Source of the DNA: an uncultured Eubacteriales bacterium
Lineage (GTDB): Bacteria; Bacillota; Clostridia; Oscillospirales; Oscillospiraceae
Reading direction: 5' to 3'
Length of the DNA: 5,989 nt
NCBI GenBank assembly: GCA_900546915.1
Contig: UREY01000049.1
Location: forward strand, 1 to 5,989
In this document: positions 1-4,399 of the stretch, piece after piece
Layout: the number at the start of each line of letters is the position of its first letter
Position numbering within the stretch: position 1 is the stretch's first letter
The notes under the pieces: generated by a model
Told to the model about the DNA's origin: nothing
Seen by the model: only the letters and a program-made list of their open reading frames with translations
Databases searched by the model: none
Program-made: the position numbers and the translations under genes

Positions 1-4
1 TATT

Positions 5-33
5 ATTATACGCTATTTCTCGTCAAAAATCAA
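5..33 (-). promoter_or_regulatory. Predicted sigma-A-type promoter pointing out of the left edge
   Basis: Read on the minus strand, TTGATT (33-28) is followed after exactly 17 bases by a perfect TATAAT (10-5). It lies downstream of the udk stop codon and points leftward, so it should drive a gene whose start is outside the window. The match is four of six at -35 and six of six at -10. No hairpin-plus-T-run terminator for udk is visible in the 54 bases before the edge, so udk transcripts may also read into that gene. The motif is seen directly; its activity is inferred. Confidence 0.55.
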
Positions 34-54
34 CCATTTGTTGTGACAGAGCCT

Positions 55-678
55 TTATTTTAAGTTGTGTTCAATATGCCGCTGGATGCGGTTCATAATC
101 ATGTCCAAAGCCACCAGATTTTTGCCGCCCTCCAGAACCACCAAATCTGCGAACTTTTTGCTGGGCTCCACGTACTGATCGTGCATGGGCTTTACCGTAG
201 CCTGATACTGCAGAAGGACCGACTCCATGGACCGGCCGCGCTTGTTCACATCCCGCTTAATCCGGCGGCACAGCCGGATGTCGGCATCCGTATCCACAAA
301 AATTTTAATGTCCATGAGATCCCGCAGCGCTTTGTTCTCAAAAATCAGAATCCCTTCCACCATAATGACGCTTTTCGGCACCAGGTGAATCACCTGATCG
401 CTCCGATTGTGCACCGTAAAATCATAGACCGGACAATCCACCGCCCGACCGGCCCGAAGCTCCTTCAGCTGACGGACCATCAGCTCCGTCTCAAAGGCCG
501 CCGGCTCATCATAATTCAGCTTACACCGCTCTTCATACGGCAGCTCATGATGCGCCCGGTAGTAATTGTCGTGACTCAACACCGTGATTTCGCTGCCGAA
601 TTGCCCCATCAGATTTTTCATCAAGGTGGTCTTCCCGCTGCCGGTTCCCCCTGCAATGCCAATCACCAAAACATCCAT
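55..678 (-). CDS. udk: Uridine kinase (uridine/cytidine monophosphokinase)
   Basis: This cytoplasmic enzyme of pyrimidine salvage phosphorylates uridine and cytidine to UMP and CMP with ATP or GTP. The 207-residue length is typical of bacterial Udk. Visible motifs are the P-loop GGTGSGKT (residues 10-17), DNYYR (37-41), the substrate-region NYDEPAAFE (55-63), YDFTVHNR (85-92), the VEGILIF strand (108-113) and the basic lid RRIKRDVNKRGRS (138-150). The ATG start is supported by GGAGGAG (684-690) five bases upstream. The usual family motif at 55-63 reads closer to NFDHPDAFD; here it is E-P-A in place of H-P-D, a modest variation. Phosphoribulokinase-like relatives share the fold, but the lid and DNYYR favour Udk. 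The gene follows the fumarase pair after a 79-bp gap with its own promoter-like sequence, so no functional link to the neighbours is implied. Confidence 0.93.
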   Translation of the reverse strand: MDVLVIGIAGGTGSGKTTLMKNLMGQFGSEITVLSHDNYYRAHHELPYEERCKLNYDEPAAFETELMVRQLKELRAGRAVDCPVYDFTVHNRSDQVIHLVPKSVIMVEGILIFENKALRDLMDIKIFVDTDADIRLCRRIKRDVNKRGRSMESVLLQYQATVKPMHDQYVEPSKKFADLVVLEGGKNLVALDMIMNRIQRHIEHNLK

Positions 679-716
679 GATTTCTCCTCCCTCGCCCCGT
701 CAGTTTGTTTTGCCTT

Positions 717-745
717 ATTATAGCGGATTGCGTCGGAAAAAGAAA
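717..745 (-). promoter_or_regulatory. Predicted promoter of udk
   Basis: A perfect TATAAT on the minus strand (722-717) lies in the gap between the fumarase beta gene and udk. At 17-bp spacing the -35 position reads TTTCTT (745-740), a poor match, so the promoter is weak or activator-dependent if it is real. The start site would be near 710, giving a leader of about 32 nt that carries the udk Shine-Dalgarno sequence. A second TATAAT-like string overlaps the fumarase beta stop codon (762-757) and also lacks a good -35. Confidence 0.45.
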
Positions 746-757
746 CCGTTTCGCAGA

Positions 758-1321
758 TTATATTTTCTCTCGGGACGCCAAATATGCCTTCCGGCCCGTT
801 TCGTACAGATTCCGGCCCAAGGTGTCGATCACCACCGTAACCGGGAAATCCTCCACCTCCATCCGCCGGATGGCCTCTGCGCCCAGATCCTCATATGCCA
901 CAACCTCCGCCTTTTTGACGCACCGGGCCAGCAGAGCACCGGCCCCGCCGATGGCGGCAAAGTACACAGCGCCGTATTCCTTCATCGCGTTGACTACGCC
1001 CTGATCCCGTTTCCCCTTGCCGATCATGCCGGTGGAACCGGCGGCAATGACCTTGGGCGCATATGCATCCATACGGTAACTGGTGGTCGGACCGCAGGAT
1101 CCGACTGCATGCCCCTTTTGCGCAGGCGTGGGACCCGCATAGTAGATGACCGCCCCATTGACGTCAAAGGGGAGCGGCTCGCCCCGGTCCAGCAGCTCCA
1201 CCAACCGCTTGTGCGCGGCGTCCCGCGCGGTGTAAATGGTGCCGGTGAATAAAACCGTATCCCCGCACCGCAGCTGCCTGGCCTGTTCTCTGGTCATGGG
1301 AGCCGTCAGCCTGTATTCCAT
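758..1321 (-). CDS. Class I (Fe-S) fumarate hydratase / tartrate dehydratase, beta subunit
   Basis: This is the small subunit of an oxygen-sensitive [4Fe-4S] hydro-lyase that interconverts fumarate and L-malate, or dehydrates L(+)-tartrate in the TtdAB branch. It corresponds to the C-terminal domain of single-chain class I fumarases. At 187 residues it fits the split form. Motifs seen are GTIYTARDAAHKR (27-39), YAGPTPA (61-67), the substrate-binding GSCGPTTSYRMD (74-85), GMIGKG (98-103), GGAGAL (125-130) and EDFPVTVVIDTLG (157-169). The ATG lies one base after the alpha-subunit stop, and its ribosome binding site GGAGGTG (1335-1329) is inside the last codons of the alpha gene, so translation is probably coupled. 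Sequence alone does not separate fumarase from tartrate dehydratase. Fumarase is the more likely housekeeping role in an anaerobe running reductive or branched TCA reactions. Confidence 0.92.
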   Translation of the reverse strand: MEYRLTAPMTREQARQLRCGDTVLFTGTIYTARDAAHKRLVELLDRGEPLPFDVNGAVIYYAGPTPAQKGHAVGSCGPTTSYRMDAYAPKVIAAGSTGMIGKGKRDQGVVNAMKEYGAVYFAAIGGAGALLARCVKKAEVVAYEDLGAEAIRRMEVEDFPVTVVIDTLGRNLYETGRKAYLASREKI

Positions 1322-1322
1322 T

Positions 1323-2162
1323 TTATAACACCTCCGATTCGTGTCTCGTCACATGGCAGTTGATGTTGACCGCCACAGGCAGGCTCGCCATGTGTACCGC
1401 AGCCACCTCAATGTGCACGGCCAAAGCTGTGGTCCGGCCGCCCAATCCCTGCGGCCCAATGCCCAGGGCGTTTATCCGGTCCAGAAGCTCTCGCTCCATG
1501 GCGGCATAAAACGGATCGGGGTTCGGCTCCCCGGCGGGCCGGAGGAGCGCTCGCTTGGCCAGCTCTGCCGACCGGTCAAAGCAGCCGCCGATGCCCACGC
1601 CCACCACAATCGGCGGGCAGGGGTTGGGTCCCGCTTCCTCCACTGTCTTTACCACAAAGTCCTTGACTCCCTGCGCCCCATCCGAGGGACGGAGCATGGC
1701 GATGCGGCTCATGTTTTCGCTGCCTGCGCCTTTGGGGGCTACCGTGATTTTCAGGCGGTCGCCCGGCACCAGGCGGGTGTACACGATGGCCGGCGTATTG
1801 TCCTTGGTGTTGACCCGGCGGAGGGGGTCGGCCACCACAGAGCACCGCAGTCCCGCCTCCAGATAGCCTCGACGCACGCCTTCATGGACAGCTTGCTCCA
1901 GATCGCCCTGAATATGGACCTCCTGGCCCACATCGAGAAAAACACAGGCGACGCCGGTGTCCTGACAAATGGGCAGCTGCTCCTCCTCTGCAATTTCATA
2001 ATTTTCCACAATTCGGTCCAGAATGCCCCGGGCCGGCTCCCAGGGCTCCTGCTCCCGGCTCCGGGTGATGCATGCCCGCACATCCTCCGGCAGATTCCGG
2101 TTGGCGCTCATACACAGCCGGGCCACGGCCTGGGAAATGGCTTCCCCTTTGATCTCCCGCAT
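1323..2162 (-). CDS. Class I (Fe-S) fumarate hydratase / tartrate dehydratase, alpha subunit
   Basis: This large subunit carries the catalytic [4Fe-4S] cluster and pairs with the beta subunit encoded immediately downstream. Counted from the chosen start (279 residues), the three expected cluster cysteines are in ICQDTG (Cys66), GIGGCFD (Cys194) and NINCHVTRHE (Cys269). The glycine-rich KGAGSENMS segment (144-152) is also conserved. An in-frame ATG lies six codons upstream (2180), but the Shine-Dalgarno AAAGGA sits between the two ATGs, eight bases before the ATG at 2162, and the upstream ATG has no clear binding site; I therefore prefer 2162. A promoter lies at 2223-2251. Such clusters are destroyed by oxygen, consistent with an anaerobic host. 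Whether the in vivo substrate is fumarate or tartrate cannot be decided here. Confidence 0.92.
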   Translation of the reverse strand: MREIKGEAISQAVARLCMSANRNLPEDVRACITRSREQEPWEPARGILDRIVENYEIAEEEQLPICQDTGVACVFLDVGQEVHIQGDLEQAVHEGVRRGYLEAGLRCSVVADPLRRVNTKDNTPAIVYTRLVPGDRLKITVAPKGAGSENMSRIAMLRPSDGAQGVKDFVVKTVEEAGPNPCPPIVVGVGIGGCFDRSAELAKRALLRPAGEPNPDPFYAAMERELLDRINALGIGPQGLGGRTTALAVHIEVAAVHMASLPVAVNINCHVTRHESEVL

Positions 2163-2191
2163 GGCTACGTTCCTTTCCATTGCTCATATTT

Positions 2192-2212
2192 CCAGGCGGT
2201 CCTGCCGCCGGG
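2192..2212 (-). promoter_or_regulatory. GC-rich hairpin in the fumarase 5' leader
   Basis: GGCGG (2195-2199) and CCGCC (2205-2209) form a perfect 5-bp stem with a 5-nt loop. Two more C-G pairs follow outside an A/G mismatch (2192-2193 with 2211-2212). With transcription starting near 2216 on the minus strand, the hairpin would sit a few bases from the mRNA 5' end, about 30 nt before the start codon. It is not followed by a T-run, so it is not an intrinsic terminator. It could stabilise the 5' end or be an operator; its function is unknown. Confidence 0.4.
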
Positions 2213-2222
2213 ATTCGATAAC

Positions 2223-2251
2223 ATTATACCGAATATGCCTACGACTTGCAA
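2223..2251 (-). promoter_or_regulatory. Predicted promoter of the fumarase alpha-beta operon
   Basis: On the minus strand, TTGCAA (2251-2246) and a perfect TATAAT (2228-2223) are separated by exactly 17 bp. The -35 element overlaps the last codons of the upstream MalY/PatB-type gene. The start site would be near 2216, giving a leader of about 54 nt. The same TTGCAA -35 hexamer and 17-bp spacing occur before the ABC-F gene on the other strand. The match is strong, so the fumarase pair probably has its own transcription start even if there is read-through from pcp. Confidence 0.68.
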
Positions 2252-3429
2252 GTCCCTTCCCGAAAATCCAGGCTCTTTTCCTTTGCAAGAGCCTCGGCAA
2301 TCCGGTCCAGCGCCCGGTCCAGGGTCTGCCGGGGGCAGGCCAGATTCATCCGCATAAAGCCCGCGCCCTCCTGGCCGAACCAGTCCCCGGCATTCATGGC
2401 GACCCCCGCCTTCCAGGTGAAAAAGTCGGACAGCGCTTTGGGCTCCATACCCATAGCCCGGCAGTCCAGCCACATCAAATAGGTTCCCTGGGGCACAATC
2501 AGCCGGATCTGCGGCATCTCCGCCTCCAAGCGCCGCTGCAAATGCGCCACCTGCGCGGACAAGTACGAAAGGAGCTGATCCAAATAGTCATCCCCCGCCT
2601 CGTAGGCAGCAAGATACGCGTACATCCCCAGCATGTTCAAGTTGTCTCCATGGTTGACCGCCAAAACCCGGCGGAACCGCTCAGCCAGCCCGGCGTCCGG
2701 CGCGATCACCGCCGCAGCCTTCATAGCGGCCAGATTGAAGGTCTTGCTGGGCGCCACGGCCGTCAGGCAGCCGGGAATCACCGAAGCCGCCGGGATATGA
2801 CGGCTTCCGGCGTATACAAAGTCCCCGTGAATTTCGTCGGCAAAGAGAATCACCTGATGCCGGCTGCAAATTTCCCCAATCCGTACCAGCTCTTCCCGGG
2901 TAAATACTTTCCCCACCGGATTGTGGGGGCTGCACAAAAGCATCAGCTTGGCTTTGGGATCGGCCGCCCGGCGCTCTAAGTCCTCCCAGTTCACCTGGTA
3001 CCGTCCATCCTGAAGCAAAAGCGCGTTGTTGGAGACCTCCCGCCCCTGCTGCTCCACCGCTCCGGTAAAGGGCCCATACACCGGTCGCTGGAGAATCACC
3101 CGGTCTCCCGGCTCCGTAAACGCGGCGACGGCGGTGTAAAGCGCGGGAACCACACTGGATATGGGAATGACCTCGGCCTGCCCGATGTCCCAGTGATGGC
3201 GTCGGCTTTGCCAGGCGGCAGTGGCCTCCCGAAAAGCGGGGGGCACCGCCGTATAGGCGTAAATGCCGAAAGCCGCCTTTTCCAGCACCCGGTCGATCAC
3301 CGGTTTGGGGCAACGAAAGTCCATGTCCGCCACCCACATGGGGATGGCCTCCGGATTACCGGGTATCCGGTCCCATTTCACACTGTCCGTGTTCCTTCGG
3401 TCTATGATTTCATCAAAGTTATATTTCAT
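2239..3429 (-). CDS. MalY/PatB-type PLP-dependent C-S lyase / aminotransferase
   Basis: This is a fold-type I PLP enzyme of the MalY/PatB group. Members usually cleave the C-S bond of cystathionine or cysteine conjugates, giving homocysteine or a thiol plus pyruvate and ammonia; some act as aminotransferases. At 396 residues it is full length. The N-terminal signature PMWVADMDF (30-38) is diagnostic. PLP-site residues seen are Tyr118 (RPVYGP), Asn170 (SPHNPVG), Asp198 (FADEIH), Lys229 (PSKTFN, the Schiff-base lysine) and the carboxylate-binding Arg360 (RMNLACPR). After the lysine the sequence reads NLAAMKAAAV, where many relatives have NIAGLQASAI. The ATG overlaps the end of pcp by 11 bp and has a good AAAGGAG site inside that gene, so the two are co-transcribed and probably translationally coupled. 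The exact substrate is not visible from sequence. Confidence 0.9.
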   Translation of the reverse strand: MKYNFDEIIDRRNTDSVKWDRIPGNPEAIPMWVADMDFRCPKPVIDRVLEKAAFGIYAYTAVPPAFREATAAWQSRRHHWDIGQAEVIPISSVVPALYTAVAAFTEPGDRVILQRPVYGPFTGAVEQQGREVSNNALLLQDGRYQVNWEDLERRAADPKAKLMLLCSPHNPVGKVFTREELVRIGEICSRHQVILFADEIHGDFVYAGSRHIPAASVIPGCLTAVAPSKTFNLAAMKAAAVIAPDAGLAERFRRVLAVNHGDNLNMLGMYAYLAAYEAGDDYLDQLLSYLSAQVAHLQRRLEAEMPQIRLIVPQGTYLMWLDCRAMGMEPKALSDFFTWKAGVAMNAGDWFGQEGAGFMRMNLACPRQTLDRALDRIAEALAKEKSLDFREGTCKS

Positions 3430-4009
3430 GTACGCCTCTCCTTTCGAGCCAAGCAGTCAAAAAAGCCGCCGTCCGCTCCATCGCATGCGCCGTCACCTCC
3501 AACGGCAGGTCCTGGGCGGCGGGAACGTGGATAAAACCCGCCGGTATGTCTCCAGCCCTTGCCAAAAGCCGGTACAGAAGGCAATTGCAAACGTAAGAAC
3601 CGGCTGTGAGGGAAACCTCCGCCGGAATTTCCTCCCGGTTCAGAGCCTCCGCCAACGCCAAAACCGGCAAGCCGGAAAAATACGCCGCAGGTCCATCCGG
3701 ATCCAGAAGGGTATCCACCGGCCGGTCGCCGTCGTTGTCGGGAATTTGAGCATGGGCATAATTGATGCCGACCTTTTCCAAGGAGATTTTTTTCCGTCCC
3801 GCCGCCAGGCCCAGACAAACCACGGCATCCGGCCGCTCCTCCCCCATCCGCTCCAGCAGCAGCGCCGGCGCCCGGCGGAAGGAAACCGGCAGCTTCGCCG
3901 TCACAAGCTCCGTCTCTCCTACGGTGCGGGGTAACCCCTTCAGGCAGTCATAGGACGGATTTTCACAGCTGCCGCCGAAGGGTTCAAAGCCGGTAAACAA
4001 AATCTTCAC
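3419..4009 (-). CDS. pcp: Pyrrolidone-carboxylate peptidase (pyroglutamyl peptidase I)
   Basis: This cytoplasmic cysteine peptidase removes N-terminal pyroglutamate from peptides (family C15). From the GTG start at 4009 it has 196 residues, and the N-terminal motif KILFTGFEPFGG lies at the very start as in relatives. The catalytic triad is Glu78 (SLEKV), Cys141 (SYVCN) and His161 (FIHVP); IPDNDG follows the Glu. An in-frame ATG at 4030 would add seven residues, MEKEGKQ. It has no Shine-Dalgarno sequence and would lie only about four bases from the predicted transcription start, whereas the GTG has GAAGGG six bases upstream and a leader of about 25 nt. I therefore favour the GTG, with 4030 as the alternative. 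The gene is first in an operon with the overlapping MalY/PatB-type gene; together they suggest salvage of modified peptides or thiol conjugates, which is inference. Confidence 0.92.
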   Translation of the reverse strand: MKILFTGFEPFGGSCENPSYDCLKGLPRTVGETELVTAKLPVSFRRAPALLLERMGEERPDAVVCLGLAAGRKKISLEKVGINYAHAQIPDNDGDRPVDTLLDPDGPAAYFSGLPVLALAEALNREEIPAEVSLTAGSYVCNCLLYRLLARAGDIPAGFIHVPAAQDLPLEVTAHAMERTAAFLTAWLERRGVHEI

Positions 4010-4040
4010 CTGTTTCCCTTCTTTCTCCATTGCTACTTAT

Positions 4041-4069
4041 TTTATATCGGAAAACCGGGAAAAAAGCAA
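4041..4069 (-). promoter_or_regulatory. Predicted promoter of pcp
   Basis: On the minus strand, TTGCTT (4069-4064) and TATAAA (4046-4041) are separated by 17 bp, within the AT-rich stretch just before pcp. The start site would be near 4034. It is divergent from the ABC-F promoter, with 67 bp between the two -35 hexamers. Confidence 0.6.
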
Positions 4070-4136
4070 CCCCTACCGGTGGGTTTTCCCGCCCGGCGCT
4101 GCATCGGGGACTTTCCGGCGCAGCCCAAAAAACTGC
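4070..4136. other. Spacer between divergent promoters with imperfect inverted repeats
   Basis: This is non-coding DNA between the pcp and ABC-F promoters. It holds two imperfect palindromes. CCGG-T-GGG and CCC-GC-CCGG flank a TTTT loop (4076-4096). GCTGC (4098-4102) and GCAGC (4120-4124) enclose a CGG/CCG core. Neither is followed by a T-run on the strand where it could act as a terminator, so an operator role is the simplest reading if they mean anything. Chance GC-rich symmetry is equally possible. Confidence 0.25.
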
Positions 4137-4165
4137 TTGCAAACGTATGACAGGCGTGGTATACT
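4137..4165 (+). promoter_or_regulatory. Predicted promoter of the ABC-F leader transcript
   Basis: TTGCAA (4137-4142) and TATACT (4160-4165) are separated by exactly 17 bp. The expected start is an A near 4172, so the RNA has an unusually long leader of about 228 nt before the ABC-F start codon at 4400. That leader holds the attenuator elements listed separately. Confidence 0.68.
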
Positions 4166-4210
4166 GACCTCAGCAATCAGGCAATCGGCCTGTAGGGAAA
4201 GGGTGAAAGC

Positions 4211-4222
4211 ATGAACAAGTGA
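4211..4222 (+). CDS. Three-codon leader ORF (Met-Asn-Lys-stop) of the attenuator
   Basis: ATG AAC AAG TGA is preceded by GGGAAAGGG (4195-4203), seven bases upstream, an adequate Shine-Dalgarno sequence placed about 40 nt from the predicted transcription start. The encoded tripeptide is unlikely to have a function as a product. Its location suggests a sensor: the left arm of the long stem at 4218-4300 begins inside the AAG codon and runs through the stop codon. A ribosome paused with AAG in the P site would be expected to cover roughly up to 4232, which is where the main helix ends. ABC-F resistance genes under short-uORF attenuation are known in Firmicutes (for example Listeria lmo0919 and Bacillus vmlR). 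Translation of this ORF is inferred, not shown. Confidence 0.6.
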   Translation: MNK

Positions 4223-4300
4223 TTTGATTTCGACTGTGCAGAATTGCTCCGGCAGTCCGGCTGTGGCCGGGCTTTGTTCTGCTGCCGAATTCAGATCGCT
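4218..4300 (+). promoter_or_regulatory. Anti-antiterminator stem-loop of the ABC-F leader
   Basis: Bases 4218-4232 pair with 4286-4300 over 15 positions: 12 Watson-Crick pairs, two G-U pairs and one U-U mismatch. Inside, GCAGAA (4238-4243) pairs with TTCTGC (4277-4282), and a GC-rich 8-bp hairpin (4254-4261 with 4266-4273, TGTG loop) caps it. The left arm overlaps the last sense codon and stop codon of the MNK leader ORF. The right arm is almost exactly the 5' arm of the antiterminator. When this stem forms, the antiterminator cannot, and the downstream terminator is left free. The pairing is read from the sequence; the regulatory role is inferred from its mutual exclusivity. Confidence 0.68.
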
Positions 4301-4360
4301 GTCCCTGCTTTTTCCCTGTTTTTCTTTTGAAACAGGGTCGTGGTGCGTCTGCCTTCGGCA
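4283..4360 (+). promoter_or_regulatory. Antiterminator of the ABC-F leader
   Basis: TGCCGAA (4283-4289) pairs perfectly with TTCGGCA (4354-4360). After a 2x2 internal loop, CAGA (4292-4295) pairs with TCTG (4348-4351). After a single-base bulge at 4296, CGC (4297-4299) pairs with GCG (4345-4347). This makes 14 Watson-Crick pairs. The enclosed segment contains its own perfect 8-bp hairpin, CCCTGTTT/AAACAGGG (4314-4321 with 4330-4337, 8-nt loop), which brings the arms together. The 3' arm takes up the whole left arm of the terminator, so the two structures exclude each other. Confidence 0.68.
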
Positions 4361-4383
4361 TAGCCGGAGGCAGATTTTATTTT
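4348..4383 (+). terminator. Intrinsic terminator in the ABC-F leader (attenuator)
   Basis: The left arm 4348-4359 and right arm 4363-4374 form a continuous 12-bp stem with one G-U wobble and a 3-nt ATA loop, followed at once by TTTTATTTT (4375-4383). This is a textbook Rho-independent terminator on the plus strand only; the minus strand has no T-run after the stem. It ends three bases before the ABC-F ribosome binding site GGAGG (4386-4390), so it cannot terminate an upstream gene without also blocking ABC-F. No plus-strand gene other than the MNK ORF lies upstream in the window. Confidence 0.88.
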
Positions 4384-4399
4384 CTGGAGGGATGCACAT

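Noticed and set aside
743..753. Perfect palindrome GAAAC-C-GTTTC followed on the minus strand by five Ts, considered as a terminator for the fumarase operon.
   Set aside because: With a realistic loop size only three base pairs remain, too weak for an intrinsic terminator, and the T-run is interrupted soon after.
2192..2212. GC-rich hairpin between the MalY/PatB-type and fumarase genes, considered as a terminator.
   Set aside because: No T-run follows on the minus strand and the stem lies downstream of the predicted fumarase promoter, so it is part of the fumarase leader rather than the end of the upstream transcript.
1341..2979. Long plus-strand open frames of 338 and 318 codons opposite the fumarase alpha and MalY/PatB-type genes.
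   Set aside because: They are antisense to genes with full family motifs, are rich in His, Pro, Arg and Gln in the way of GC-rich shadow frames, and show no recognisable domain or ribosome binding site.
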